Assembly (NCBI GenBank): GCA_036392375.1 | Contig: DASVYC010000054.1 | Span: 1 to 64,000, forward strand | Source: JAFEBO01 sp036392375 | GTDB lineage: Bacteria > Planctomycetota > Phycisphaerae > Phycisphaerales > UBA1924 | Length of the DNA stretch: 64,000 bases | Reading direction: 5' to 3' | Part shown: piece after piece, positions 16,692 through 25,987 of the stretch | Numbering within the stretch: position 1 is the first letter of the stretch | How the letters are laid out: every line of letters starts with the position of its first letter | The notes under the pieces: generated by a model | Seen by the model: only the letters and a program-made list of their open reading frames with translations | Database searches by the model: none | Told to the model about the DNA's origin: nothing | Translations under genes and position numbers: made by a program

Positions 16692-17824
16692 TCGTTCCCC
16701 GGCCAGCCCCCGTGCAGGAACTTGCCGTCCTTGTGGAAGACCTCGCCGTCGGCGGCGATGGTGCCGCCGCTGCGGAGGTCGCAGACCATGTCCCAGTGCA
16801 GACCGCTCTCGTTGGTGCTGCCGCTCTCGGGATAACCGGCCCCCACCGCCGCGTGGAACGTGCCACCGATTTTCTCATCGAAGAGCGTGTTGCGGCTGAA
16901 TTCGGTGATGGAGTAGTTGGTGCCGATCGCGATCTCGCCCATCACGCGGGCGCCCGCGTCCTGGTCGAGCATCTTGATCAGGAAGTCTTCGTTCTTCTTC
17001 GCGGAGGCGTCCACGACGCGGCCGCCCTTGAAGACCAAGCGGACGCCTTCGACTTCCTTGCCCTGATAAACGGCGGGGAAGGTGTAGTTCACGTGGCCGT
17101 CGACGCCCTGAGGCCCGGCGAAGACCTCGCCGTCGGGGAAGTTCTCGTGGCCGTCGCAGTTGATCCAGGTGGACTTGGAGACGTTGACCCGCAGGTCGGT
17201 GCCGTCGTGCCCGTTGCGTGCCGGGACTTTGAAGTGGACTTCTTTCTTGCCCTGGAGGAATGCGCGGACGCGTTCCTGTTTCTCGCTGATCTTCTTCCAC
17301 GCGGCCGCGGGGTCGGGGAGATGCAGCAGACCGGCGCGATAGACGAAATCGGCGTACTGCTCGAGGCTCATCTCGGCGTCTTGGGCGCTGGCGTTGGTCG
17401 GGTATTGCGTGCCCGTCCAGCGCAGCTCCTTCTTCGCGGCCCGCTCCATGAAGACCTTCATGAACGGGCGGCGGGCGTTCTGCTGCCTGGCGATCTTCTC
17501 GCTGGGGAATCGCGAGAGGCTCTTAGTGTTGTTCTCCGACCAGAAGGCGATCTGCACGTCGATGCGCCCGATGCGTTCCATGTCGAGTGGATTGAGGAAC
17601 GCGATCTGTTCGTCGCTGCCGTGCGAGAGCATGAGTTCGGCAAGCCGCTCAGATTGGATGACCAGGAAGGGGTGGCCGCCGGCCTTGAGCACGGCGGCGT
17701 ATGTCGCCTCGATGGCTGGCCAGGCGTTGTAGTCGCCGCGGATGGCGACGAGGTCGCCCTTTTTGACGCGAGTGGAATAGTTGACGAGGACGTCGGCGAG
17801 CTTGAGGATCCGTGGGTCGTGCAT
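16688..17824 (-). CDS. M29 aminopeptidase
   Basis: A 378-residue metallo-aminopeptidase of family M29 (AmpS/aminopeptidase T), releasing N-terminal residues from peptides in the cytosol. The C-terminal metal site is visible: Glu in F-P-D-G-E-V-F-A-G-P, Glu in G-E-I-A-I-G-T-N, His in G-T-F-H-A-A-V-G, and His/Asp in G-L-H-W-D-M-V-C-D. The length agrees with the family. The stop overlaps the convergent slyX stop at CTAG. The start has a TATGCT box six bases upstream and no Shine-Dalgarno. Confidence 0.9.
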   Translation of the reverse strand: MHDPRILKLADVLVNYSTRVKKGDLVAIRGDYNAWPAIEATYAAVLKAGGHPFLVIQSERLAELMLSHGSDEQIAFLNPLDMERIGRIDVQIAFWSENNTKSLSRFPSEKIARQQNARRPFMKVFMERAAKKELRWTGTQYPTNASAQDAEMSLEQYADFVYRAGLLHLPDPAAAWKKISEKQERVRAFLQGKKEVHFKVPARNGHDGTDLRVNVSKSTWINCDGHENFPDGEVFAGPQGVDGHVNYTFPAVYQGKEVEGVRLVFKGGRVVDASAKKNEDFLIKMLDQDAGARVMGEIAIGTNYSITEFSRNTLFDEKIGGTFHAAVGAGYPESGSTNESGLHWDMVCDLRSGGTIAADGEVFHKDGKFLHGGWPGND

Positions 17825-17830
17825 GATGAG

Positions 17831-17836
17831 AGCATA
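17831..17836 (-). promoter_or_regulatory. Candidate -10 box (TATGCT) of a leaderless aminopeptidase transcript
   Basis: TATGCT on the minus strand lies six bases (CTCATC) before the ATG at 17824. No ribosome site intervenes. Confidence 0.5.
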
Positions 17837-18006
17837 CCGAGGGGTGGGGCGTGGGTTTCGGCAGGCTGGGGCTCGGGTGCCACAGGTTGTCTGCTCTGAG
17901 CCAACCCGTGCATAGTGCTCCGATCTTCCTCTTGCGTCATTCGATCACGACGCGTCGACACGTCATGGCACAGAGCGGCCAAGCCGTGGCACCCGGCGCA
18001 TCGGAT

Positions 18007-18888
18007 TCAGGTTTCGCCGCCGCCGCGGAGTCGGGGGGCCTCTGCCCATCGCAGCTTGTGGATCAGCGTGGACCAGTACGACGACTTGCGGTTCTCGACG
18101 AAGCGTGCGGGGCGGGCGTGCTTGGTGATGCAGATGACGTCGCCCTCGCGGATGAGCGTGTGCACCTGGCCGTCCATAACGAGCGTGGTGCCGCCGCCGT
18201 GGCAGTCGTCGTTGACGCGGGTGACGGCGATCTCAATATCGCTGTCGGCGGGTACGACGATGGGTCGGAAGCTGAGCGAGTGAGCGGCGATGGGCGTGAG
18301 GGCGATGGCGTCGAGACGAGGCGAGACAATGGGCCCGCCGACGGAGAGGTTGTACGCGGTGGAGCCGGTGGAGGTGCTGACGATGAGGCCGTCGCCGCTG
18401 ACACGGGGTCCGACGTTGTCGTCGATGAAGATGGCCATGCCGATCATGCGGAAGGGCGGGCCGGCGGTGAGCACGCAGTCGTTGACGGCGAGCGAGGAGA
18501 ATCGGACACCTCCGGTGGAATCAACCACCCGGGCCTCGAGCATCGGGAACTCGCGGACGGGGAGCTCGATGCCGGTGAAGATCGCGGAGGCGGCGGTTGC
18601 GAACGCGCCCAGGTCGAACTCGGCCATGAAGCCGAGCTTGCCGAAGTTGATGCCGAGCATCGGCTTGTTGAGGTGCTCGCAGCGTCGGAGCTGGCTGAGG
18701 ATGGTGCCGTCGCCACCGAGAACGATGATGAGGTCGGCATTCGACGCGCTGGATGGCAGCGTCTCGATGCCAGCCTCGGCTTCACCAACGAGTGTGCCGT
18801 GCTTCTCGATGAGCGAGCGCACCAAGCCCGACGCTTCGCCGGCCTCGGGCTTGTCGGTGTTGACGATCAGGAACGCTCGGCGGCGCAT
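18007..18888 (-). CDS. nadK: NAD kinase
   Basis: A 293-residue enzyme phosphorylating NAD to NADP. It has the ATP/NAD motif L-G-G-D-G-T at 57-62, N-F-G-K-L-G-F, the L-A-V-N-D substrate site, T-S-T-G-S-T-A-Y, and G-G-P-I/V-S-P. It lies 20 bases downstream of dxs on the same strand and could be co-transcribed, yet a TAAACT box six bases before its ATG suggests its own leaderless promoter too. Both products support isoprenoid reductive metabolism, but the pairing may be incidental. Confidence 0.93.
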   Translation of the reverse strand: MRRRAFLIVNTDKPEAGEASGLVRSLIEKHGTLVGEAEAGIETLPSSASNADLIIVLGGDGTILSQLRRCEHLNKPMLGINFGKLGFMAEFDLGAFATAASAIFTGIELPVREFPMLEARVVDSTGGVRFSSLAVNDCVLTAGPPFRMIGMAIFIDDNVGPRVSGDGLIVSTSTGSTAYNLSVGGPIVSPRLDAIALTPIAAHSLSFRPIVVPADSDIEIAVTRVNDDCHGGGTTLVMDGQVHTLIREGDVICITKHARPARFVENRKSSYWSTLIHKLRWAEAPRLRGGGET

Positions 18889-18894
18889 GGGCGG

Positions 18895-18900
18895 AGTTTA
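18895..18900 (-). promoter_or_regulatory. Candidate -10 box (TAAACT) before nadK
   Basis: TAAACT on the minus strand lies six bases (CCGCCC) from the nadK ATG, inside the 20-bp gap after dxs. No Shine-Dalgarno is present. Confidence 0.45.
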
Positions 18901-18908
18901 TGGTCGCG

Positions 18909-21005
18909 TCATCGCCTGGGTGCCCGCGAGGCGCGGGCGGCACGCATCTGCTCGCCGCTGGGTTCGGTGGGCCCGCCCGCGGCCTTGCTGATCCAGCGGA
19001 TGAGACCGGGCACATCCAACTCGACTTCGGCGAGCTGCTTGGCGCGGCTGTCCTGCAGGATCCACGCGTCGGGCAGGCCGTGGCGGGTGATCTTGGCGTT
19101 GTCGAGGCCCATCTCGGCCGCCGCCTCAACGACAGCGGAGCCGAATCCCCCGATCACGCTGTGGTCCTCAATCGTGAGGATTGGGATGCCGCGGCGGACA
19201 AGCGAGGCGATGAGGGCGGTGTCCACGGGCTTGGCGAAGCGGGCGTCCCAGACGCCGACGCGGACGACGCCCTGCAGTTTCTCCGCTGCTTCAACGGCGG
19301 TGATGGCGGGCGTGCCGAAGGCGAGGATGGCGACGTCGATCTCGGTGTCGCTTCCCGCGAACTCGGGCGTGAGGCAGCGGGCCTTGCCGAGCTCGAAGGG
19401 CGGGCAGGGCTCGCTCGCGAAGCGGGGGCTGACCGTGTCGCGGGGGTAGCGTGCCGCGGAGAGGCCCGCGTCGTAGTTCCGCATGAACTCGATCGCGGCC
19501 TTGAGGCTGGGCTCGTCGATGGGCGCGACGAGTGCGGCGTTGGGCAGGGTGCGGAGCAGGGCGACATCGCAGAAGCCGTGGTGCACGGCTCCGTCCCCGC
19601 CGACCAGGCCGGCGCGGTCGAGCAGCAGGCGAACGGCCAAGCCTTGCAGCGAGACTTCCTGGAATGCTTGGTCAAACGCTCTCTGCAGGAATGTCGAATA
19701 GACGGCGAAGAAGGGCTTCCAACCTGTCTTCGCGAGACCGGCCATCATGTCCATGGCGTGGCTCTCGCAGATACCGGTGTCGAAGGCGCGATCAGGGTAC
19801 TTGTTGAGCGACTTGGTGACGCCGGTGCCGTCGGGCATGGCCGCGGTCGCGCAGACGACGCGGAGGTCCTTGTCCATTGTCTCGAGTAAGATGTCGCCGA
19901 TGGCGGCGGTGAACGAGCGGCCCTCGCTCTTGATCTCGACGCGGCAGCCTTCCTTCACCATTTCGCCGTCGGGGTTGGTGACGGTGAACGCGGCGGGCGA
20001 GTGGAAGCGGGTGGTGTCCTTCTCGGCGAACTCGTAGCCCTTGCCCTTGACGGTCTTGACGTGCAAGACCATGGGCTTATCGAAGTCGCGGGCCTCGCGG
20101 AGGAACTCGATGAGCGTCGGAATGTCGTGGCCGTCGATCGGGCCGACGGTGACGAGGCCGAAGTGCTCAAACCAGCCGCCCTCGATCTTGTCGGTGTGGA
20201 AGAGGCTCTTGGCGGCCTCGCCGGCGGCGTGGTAGGCCTCCTTCAGCACGCTGCCGCCGGGAACCTTCTTGAGGGCTTCCTTGGCCTGCTTCTTGAACTG
20301 GCCGTAGGACTGACTGAGGCGCAAACGGTCGAAGTAGGTGGCGAGCGCGCCCTGGGGCTTGCTGATGCTCATGCCGTTGTCATTGAGGACGACGAGGAAC
20401 TGGCGCTTGAGGATGCCGGCGCCGTTGAGGCCTTCCATCGCGACGCCGTTGGCGATCGAGGCGTCACCGATGACGGTGACGACGCGGCGGCCGTCGGGCT
20501 TGGCGGACGGCTCGAAGCCTTCCTTGTTGAGCGTGTCGCCTCGGGCCATGCCGACGGCGGTGGAGATACCGGTGCCGTCATGGCCGACGCGGAAGAGGTC
20601 ATACGGCGATTCCGCGGGCTCGGGGAATCCGGCCATGCCCTGACGGGTGCGGAGGTTCTCTAGCAGGCCAAAGCGGCCGGTGAGCAGCTTGTGCGGGTAA
20701 CACTGGTGGCCGACGTCGAAGAGCAGGCGGTCGTGGGCGAAGTCGAAGACGTAGTGCAGAGCGATCGAGAGTTCGACGACGCCCAGGTTGGGGGCGAGGT
20801 GGCCGCCGACCTTGGAGACTTGGTCGTAGATGGCACGCCGGATCTCGGCGGCGAGAACCGGGAGCTGGTCGATCGGCATCTTGCGCACGTCGGCCGGACC
20901 GGTGAGGGCCGACAGCAACGGAAACGCCGAGGCTGGAGTGATAGGGGCGGGTTTGGAACCGGCAGCGTTGCGCGTGTCTGACATCGTGTCCGTCCGTTCG
21001 CTCAT
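18909..21005 (-). CDS. dxs: 1-deoxy-D-xylulose-5-phosphate synthase
   Basis: A 698-residue thiamine-diphosphate enzyme that condenses pyruvate and glyceraldehyde 3-phosphate, the first step of the MEP isoprenoid pathway. Motifs are V-G-G-H-L-A-P-N-L-G-V-V-E-L, D-V-G-H-Q-C-Y-P-H-K, the ThDP loop G-D-A-S-I-A-N-G with L-N-D-N-G-M-S-I-S, and the transketolase central and C-terminal domains (D-R-A-G-L-V-G-x-D-G-x-x-H, then I-T-I-E-D-H). It is longer than most, partly from an N-terminal tail. An internal ATG at 20984 is an alternative start, and neither has a good ribosome site. Confidence 0.95.
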   Translation of the reverse strand: MSERTDTMSDTRNAAGSKPAPITPASAFPLLSALTGPADVRKMPIDQLPVLAAEIRRAIYDQVSKVGGHLAPNLGVVELSIALHYVFDFAHDRLLFDVGHQCYPHKLLTGRFGLLENLRTRQGMAGFPEPAESPYDLFRVGHDGTGISTAVGMARGDTLNKEGFEPSAKPDGRRVVTVIGDASIANGVAMEGLNGAGILKRQFLVVLNDNGMSISKPQGALATYFDRLRLSQSYGQFKKQAKEALKKVPGGSVLKEAYHAAGEAAKSLFHTDKIEGGWFEHFGLVTVGPIDGHDIPTLIEFLREARDFDKPMVLHVKTVKGKGYEFAEKDTTRFHSPAAFTVTNPDGEMVKEGCRVEIKSEGRSFTAAIGDILLETMDKDLRVVCATAAMPDGTGVTKSLNKYPDRAFDTGICESHAMDMMAGLAKTGWKPFFAVYSTFLQRAFDQAFQEVSLQGLAVRLLLDRAGLVGGDGAVHHGFCDVALLRTLPNAALVAPIDEPSLKAAIEFMRNYDAGLSAARYPRDTVSPRFASEPCPPFELGKARCLTPEFAGSDTEIDVAILAFGTPAITAVEAAEKLQGVVRVGVWDARFAKPVDTALIASLVRRGIPILTIEDHSVIGGFGSAVVEAAAEMGLDNAKITRHGLPDAWILQDSRAKQLAEVELDVPGLIRWISKAAGGPTEPSGEQMRAARASRAPRR

Positions 21006-21281
21006 CCGTGCCGCGGCGGTGCCAAGCCGCGACCCCCACGAGTTCCCCAGTTCCCGATGATCTTCACCGGGAGCTCTTTGTGCCTACTGAAAACGATAGG
21101 AAGGCAGGGGCAAATCCCTCAGCGAGATCTTGGGGCTCAAACGATGCCGGGGTCTGTTGTGTTCGTCGGAAGATCACGATTCGATGCGAGAGGTGGCGTT
21201 CTCGGGCCCTTCAACGCGGGGAGGCCGCGACCACCGCCAACACACCAACTCACTGCAGAGGGCGCCCGGTTCCTGTCCGAG
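21006..21281. other. Intergenic region with no gene seen
   Basis: About 276 bases between the polyprenyl synthase stop and the dxs start, both on the minus strand. Short ORFs here lack ribosome sites and domain content. It should hold the dxs promoter, but no strong sigma-70-like element was identified. Confidence 0.4.
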
Positions 21282-22232
21282 TCACTTGGTGCGGGTCGCG
21301 AGGAAGTCGCACAACGCCCGCAGGGGCTCTGCCGGGGCTCCGAGCGGGGAGAGATGTGCAAGGGACTCTTCACGCAAGCGGCGGATCTCGGCGAGGCACT
21401 TTTCGAGGCCCGCAGCGCCGCCGCCGAAGGCCAGTGGGTACGTGAGCTTCCCAGCGTCCTTGTCCTTGCCGGTGCGTTTGCCGGTGTGCTCGGCGGACTG
21501 TGTCTCGTCGATGACGTCGTCCACGATCTGGAACATGAGGCCGATGGTCTCGCCGTAACGGGCGAGCGCGGCGCGGCGGGTCTCGACCAGCTTGGTGTCC
21601 ACGCCCGAGAGTTCGGCGCACACCGCGCCCATCACGCACGAGGCCCGGATCAAGGCGCCGGTCTTGTGGCGGTGAATCTCCTTCACCTTGAACAGCGGCT
21701 CGAGCCCCGGGGCGGCGCCGGGGATGGTGTCGTAAACCTGACCCACGATCATGCCCGTGGTCGCGGTCATGAGCTCGCGGACCAGGCGGTGGCTGATCGC
21801 CGCGTCGCGCTCGCCGGCGAGCTTGGGATTCACGACGCCGCTGGTGATGGGATCGAACGCCAGCGTCATCATGGCGTCTCCGGCGAGGATGGCCATGGCT
21901 TCACCGGCGTGCTTGTGGAGCGTGGGCTTGCCGCGGCGCAGGTCGTCGTCGTCCATCGCGGGCAGGTCGTCGTGAACGAGGCTGAAGCAGTGGACCAATT
22001 CAACTGCGACGGCGGCGGCGAGGGCGTCGTGGGGGTCTCCCCCGGCGGCGGCGCACGCGTGACAGGCAAGCACGGGGCGGAGTCGCTTGCCTCCCCCCAG
22101 GAGCGAGTAGGCGATCGCGTCGCGCAGGCGGTCACCGACCTTGAGGGCGGCCACGTAGCGATCGAGCGCCTGCTCGATGGTCGCCATGGGGGCGAAAATG
22201 TCCGGAGATGCCGTCATCGCCCCGGCCGACAT
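21282..22232 (-). CDS. Polyprenyl (farnesyl/geranylgeranyl) diphosphate synthase
   Basis: A 316-residue trans-prenyltransferase elongating allylic diphosphates with isopentenyl diphosphate. The first Asp-rich motif H-D-D-L-P-A-M-D-D-D-D-L-R-R-G-x-P-T and the second Q-I-V-D-D-V-I-D are both intact, with G-G-K-R-L-R-P near the start and the H-K-T-G-A-L strand. The sequence resembles IspA-type farnesyl/geranylgeranyl synthases, but chain length cannot be fixed by eye. The ATG at 22232 overlaps the ptsN stop (TGATG), indicating translational coupling. Confidence 0.9.
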   Translation of the reverse strand: MSAGAMTASPDIFAPMATIEQALDRYVAALKVGDRLRDAIAYSLLGGGKRLRPVLACHACAAAGGDPHDALAAAVAVELVHCFSLVHDDLPAMDDDDLRRGKPTLHKHAGEAMAILAGDAMMTLAFDPITSGVVNPKLAGERDAAISHRLVRELMTATTGMIVGQVYDTIPGAAPGLEPLFKVKEIHRHKTGALIRASCVMGAVCAELSGVDTKLVETRRAALARYGETIGLMFQIVDDVIDETQSAEHTGKRTGKDKDAGKLTYPLAFGGGAAGLEKCLAEIRRLREESLAHLSPLGAPAEPLRALCDFLATRTK

Positions 22233-22705
22233 CACACCCGCCCCGGCGTCGCCGCCTGCTGGCTGCGGATGAGGTCGTACACCTCCTGAGGGCTGTTGGC
22301 GGCGTAGAGGCGCTCGCGGAAGGCCTCGGACATCATGAGGCGACTGACCTGAGCCAGGGCCTGGATGTGATCGCTGGTTTTGTCCGGCGGACTGGCGAGC
22401 AGGACGATGAAGCGAACCGGCTGGCGATCGATGGACTCGAACTCCATGGGCGCGGCGGGCTTGCCGATGGCCATGGCGAGCCCGTTGATGCCGGGGCACT
22501 TGCCGTGGGGGATGGCCAGGCCGTGCCCGATGCCGGTAGTGCGGGTCTGCTCGCGGGTCCAGACGGCGTCCTTGAGGGCGGCGACATCGGAGACGGCGCC
22601 GGCGGCGCCCAAGACGTCGACGAGCTCGTTGATGACGCCACGCTTGTCGGTCGCGACGAGCGGGGCGCGGATGCAATCGAGTCGGAGTATGTCGAGGAGG
22701 TTCAT
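22232..22705 (-). CDS. ptsN: PTS EIIA-Ntr-like (PtsN) protein
   Basis: A 157-residue fructose/mannitol-type EIIA domain. His67 in G-H-G-L-A-I-P-H-G-K is the phosphorylation site. No membrane EIIB or EIIC component accompanies it, which fits the regulatory nitrogen-PTS branch rather than sugar import. Coupling to the polyprenyl synthase through a TGATG overlap is unusual company for PtsN. The start ATG lies just after CCGGCGC with no clear Shine-Dalgarno. Confidence 0.85.
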   Translation of the reverse strand: MNLLDILRLDCIRAPLVATDKRGVINELVDVLGAAGAVSDVAALKDAVWTREQTRTTGIGHGLAIPHGKCPGINGLAMAIGKPAAPMEFESIDRQPVRFIVLLASPPDKTSDHIQALAQVSRLMMSEAFRERLYAANSPQEVYDLIRSQQAATPGRV

Positions 22706-22794
22706 GCGCCGGTCACAAGGAGGTACGGTTGGGCCGCGGTCGACAGGGCGGGAGTGTACGCCCGGACCCGCGAGACTTTCCGCCGCGGAAGTGG

Positions 22795-24231
22795 TCAGAC
22801 GGGGGCTCGGCCCACCGCCACGTACGACCCGTCGTTCCAGCCTGCGGGGTCGTCACCGGGTGAGCCCTCGGGCATGGAGCGTCGGTCGACCATGAGCGTG
22901 CAACCCATGGCGCGGGTCATGTGATCGCGCTGGCCCTCGTTCTCCTCGTGTTCGAGGCTGCAGGTCGAGTAGGCCAAGAGACCTCCGGGGCGCAGCAATG
23001 ACCGCCCGGTGGCGAGGATCTCGCGCTGCAACCGGACCAGCTCGTCCAAGGCCTTGGCGTCGAGCCGGTAGCGGGCTCCGACGCGGCGGCTGAGCACGCC
23101 GCTGTTGCTGCAGGGGACATCGAGCAGCACGGCATCCGCGACGCCGACGCCGCCGTCCTGGCAGGCCCGCGGCGCGTGCTGTGCGTGGAGCACGCGGATG
23201 CGGGGCTCGTTGGCAAAGACGCGTCGGAGTGTGGCGAGGCGATCGTCGTCTACTTCGCACGCGATCACCGTGGCATGCGGGAAGGCGCGGAGGAGTTGGC
23301 GGGTCTTGGTCCCTTGCCCGGCGCACAGGTCGACGACCAGACGCGCGTCGGCGGCGTCGGTCCCACTGGCCTGTGCGACCGTGCGCACGACCTCCGCCGA
23401 GGCCGGGTCCTGCACCCAGATGCCGCAGCGATCGAGGCATGGGGCCAGGGCGGAGCGCTCGCCCCGCCAGACCGATGCGTGCTCCCGCCGATGGGGCGTG
23501 AGGTCGCCGGCGCTCACGGCGTCGGCGAGCGCCGCCGTCGCGGCTTCGGTGTTCACGATGGTCGGCGCGGGGCCGATGCCCTTGAGCGCGACCGCCGCCG
23601 CGGCGTCGAGTCCGAAGGCCTGCACCCACTTGTCGAAGAGCGGCTTGGGGGTGCTGGTGAGGATCGCGATCCGTTTGGCTTCGTCGGGAGGGAGGCACGG
23701 ACGCGTGAGCAGCAACGAGCGTCCGTCGGGAAGAGGCACCGCGTCGAGGCGGGTGCGCCAATCGTCGCCCCGCGGGATGCGCTCGGCGCAGAGCTCCGCG
23801 ACCCGGCGGAGCACCGCGTTCACGAGACCGCCGGCACCCACCCGAACGCGGGCCTTGGCGATGTGCACGCTCTGATCGATGGCTGCGTGCGGCGGGACCT
23901 TGTCGAGAAGGACCATCTGAGCTGCCCCTACCAGCAGCACGCCCTGCACACCCGGCTCGAGCGATCGAAACGGACGGTCGAGCCCGAGGCCAATGAGAAA
24001 CTCGAGCGTCAGCCATCGGCGCAGCACGGCGTCGTGCATCGCGTGTGCGAACGCGGCGTCGCGCCCTTCGAACTCGTCGAACGAAGCGCTGAGCGGGAGA
24101 TCGGGGAACGACGCGACCATCGACGCCAAAAGGCCGGTGACACGATCGCGCACGGGGTCGATCGGGCCTCGCCCGGCGGGCGGCCGCGAGCCGCGGGCCG
24201 GGCGAAGCTGGGATGGAGGCCGATCAGACAT
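22795..24231 (-). CDS. rsmB: 16S rRNA m5C967 methyltransferase RsmB
   Basis: About 478 residues from the ATG at 24231. The N-terminal NusB-like RNA-binding domain (R-D-A-A-F-A-H-A-M and V-N-A-V-L-R-R) is followed by a SAM-binding Rossmann fold: D-L-C-A-G-Q-G-T-K-T, L-D-V-P-C-S-N-S-G-V-L-x-R-R and Y-S-T-C-S-L-E-x-E-E-N. Both Cys residues of the m5C mechanism are present. It methylates a small-subunit rRNA cytosine. A longer frame to 24333 would run across the divergent kinase start, so the shorter start is preferred; a TAAACT box seven bases upstream supports it. Confidence 0.9.
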   Translation of the reverse strand: MSDRPPSQLRPARGSRPPAGRGPIDPVRDRVTGLLASMVASFPDLPLSASFDEFEGRDAAFAHAMHDAVLRRWLTLEFLIGLGLDRPFRSLEPGVQGVLLVGAAQMVLLDKVPPHAAIDQSVHIAKARVRVGAGGLVNAVLRRVAELCAERIPRGDDWRTRLDAVPLPDGRSLLLTRPCLPPDEAKRIAILTSTPKPLFDKWVQAFGLDAAAAVALKGIGPAPTIVNTEAATAALADAVSAGDLTPHRREHASVWRGERSALAPCLDRCGIWVQDPASAEVVRTVAQASGTDAADARLVVDLCAGQGTKTRQLLRAFPHATVIACEVDDDRLATLRRVFANEPRIRVLHAQHAPRACQDGGVGVADAVLLDVPCSNSGVLSRRVGARYRLDAKALDELVRLQREILATGRSLLRPGGLLAYSTCSLEHEENEGQRDHMTRAMGCTLMVDRRSMPEGSPGDDPAGWNDGSYVAVGRAPV

Positions 24232-24238
24232 GGGAGCG

Positions 24239-24244
24239 AGTTTA
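24239..24244 (-). promoter_or_regulatory. Candidate -10 box (TAAACT) of a leaderless rsmB transcript
   Basis: TAAACT on the minus strand lies seven bases (CGCTCCC) before the rsmB ATG. The divergent kinase gene has TAGACT at 24296-24301, ten bases before its ATG on the plus strand. Confidence 0.45.
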
Positions 24245-24311
24245 GTTCGCAAGACGAAGCCGCCGCGGAGCACGGGCCGGGTCTCGCTTGGCTCGTAGAC
24301 TTGCGTGACGC

Positions 24312-25958
24312 ATGTCAGTTCGCGATACCCCAAGCCATTCGTCTCCGCCGCGGTCCCGGCCGCCGGCGCGGATCATCACGAGGATTGTCCCGAGCCGCGA
24401 AGCGGGGCGGGGCTTGCTGGCGGGGATGCGGATCCGCAAAAAGCTCTTCGTTCTGCACACCTTTTTCTCACTGGCGCTCACGCTGATTCTCCTGGTGGCG
24501 ATCCGACCGGCGATCGCACGCATCCTCGACAGGGCGGACAGCCAGGCCTCGATGGACTTGCTCTCCACGCTGGTCCCCGAACTTTCGACCGCCCGTACCA
24601 CGCAGGCGCCCAGGGTTGTGGAGTTTCTGCGGACTCGGCCGCACGTGGTGGTGAAGGAAGGCTCGGCGAGCGAACTCGAGATCCCGCGCGAGTTGGCGGT
24701 GAACGCGAGCACCACGCCCGGGCGGGTGCTGGAATTGGAGACTCCGCCCTGGGAAGCATCCGCGGCGGTGTTCGTGACCCCGCCGGGGGCGAGCGAGGGC
24801 CGGTACATCGCGCTCTCCACGTCGAGCCCGGCGGCGCGAACGGCGGTGACAGGGCTCTACATCTTCACGCTCATCGCCCTTCTGGTTGTCTATGCGTTGG
24901 TCGTGGTGGCGCTCGAGATCTTTGTACTGCCTCAGGCGGTGTACGACCCGATCCGGCGTGTGCTCGCGGCCGACCGCGCGGTGCAGGAAAACCGGGCGAC
25001 GGACGAGGAGCTGGTGCCGGAGATCTACATCCCACAGGACGAACTGGGCGAGATCATGCGGTCGCGGAACGACTCGATCCGGGCGCTGCGGCGAAACCAG
25101 CAGGCGCTGAATGAAGCGCTCGGTCAACTCGAAGCCGCGGCCGGCGACCTGAAGAAGAAGAACTACCTGCTTGAGACTGCCCAGCGAAACCTGGCGGACG
25201 CGGACCGGCTCGCGAGCCTGGGCATGATGTCGGCGGGGATCGCGCACGAACTAAACACGCCTCTGGCGGTAATCAAGGGCAGCGTCGAGCAGATCGCCCA
25301 GGACCCGTCCAAGCCGGTCGAGCCGGCGCGGGCCACGCTGATGCTGCGGGTGGTGCAGCGGCTCGAACGCTTGAGCGAGAGCTTGCTGGACTTTGCCCGC
25401 GTGCGCCCGCCGCGCTCGCGGGAGACGGCGTTGGCCCCGCTGGTGGAAGAGGCGGCGACACTGGTGCGACTGGACCGCTCGATCCGCATGCCGTCGCTTG
25501 AGAATCGCGTGCCACCCGGGCTTGCCACGGTGTGCGACCCCGATCGCATGACGCAGGTGCTGGTGAACCTGATCCGCAACGCGGCGGACGCGATCGCGGC
25601 GACGCCTTCGACGCGGGCGGCTCAGATCGTCGTCGAGGCGGACGAAACCGAGAAAGACGGGCAGCGCTGGGTGAGCCTGCGGATCCGCGACAACGGGCCG
25701 GGGATCAATCCGGCGATCCTGTCGCGGTTGTTTGAGCCGTTCGCGAGCACGCGCCTCGACAGCCGCGGGACGGGGCTGGGTTTGGCGGTCGCCGAGGGCA
25801 TCGTCCGCGAGCACGGCGGGATGCTCTTGGGACGCAACATCGCGGGGCCGGATCAGTCGTCGGTGGGCGCGGTCTTTGAGATACTCCTGCCCCAGGGCAG
25901 CACGCGTGCGGTGGAGGCCGCTTCCGGATACGCTGGCGAGCAGCGATCGTCACCCTGA
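24312..25958 (+). CDS. Membrane sensor histidine kinase
   Basis: A 548-residue kinase. Two transmembrane helices (about 45-65 and 181-205) flank a 110-residue extracytoplasmic sensor with no recognisable domain. Then come a HAMP-like linker and a coiled coil (about 210-300). HisKA carries H312 in S-A-G-I-A-H-E-L-N-T-P-L, followed by the N-box N-L-I-R-N-A-A-D-A-I, G1 D-N-G-P-G-I, F-box F-E-P-F and G2 G-T-G-L-G-L-A-V of the ATPase domain. All catalytic boxes are intact. The downstream REC-XRE gene, 29 bases away, is the obvious partner. The Pro/Arg-rich first 38 residues may be overcalled; an internal ATG lies at L-A-G-M-R-I-R. Confidence 0.92.
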   Translation: MSVRDTPSHSSPPRSRPPARIITRIVPSREAGRGLLAGMRIRKKLFVLHTFFSLALTLILLVAIRPAIARILDRADSQASMDLLSTLVPELSTARTTQAPRVVEFLRTRPHVVVKEGSASELEIPRELAVNASTTPGRVLELETPPWEASAAVFVTPPGASEGRYIALSTSSPAARTAVTGLYIFTLIALLVVYALVVVALEIFVLPQAVYDPIRRVLAADRAVQENRATDEELVPEIYIPQDELGEIMRSRNDSIRALRRNQQALNEALGQLEAAAGDLKKKNYLLETAQRNLADADRLASLGMMSAGIAHELNTPLAVIKGSVEQIAQDPSKPVEPARATLMLRVVQRLERLSESLLDFARVRPPRSRETALAPLVEEAATLVRLDRSIRMPSLENRVPPGLATVCDPDRMTQVLVNLIRNAADAIAATPSTRAAQIVVEADETEKDGQRWVSLRIRDNGPGINPAILSRLFEPFASTRLDSRGTGLGLAVAEGIVREHGGMLLGRNIAGPDQSSVGAVFEILLPQGSTRAVEAASGYAGEQRSSP

Positions 25959-25987
25959 TACGACCACGACTCCGCCGTGACACACCA

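Noticed and set aside
17851..19449. 532-codon plus-strand frame opposite nadK and dxs
   Set aside because: It is antisense to two genes with full catalytic motifs, so it is a shadow of their codon bias.
24231..24333. Longer rsmB start at 24333
   Set aside because: It would overlap the divergent kinase start and adds no NusB content; a -10-like box supports 24231.
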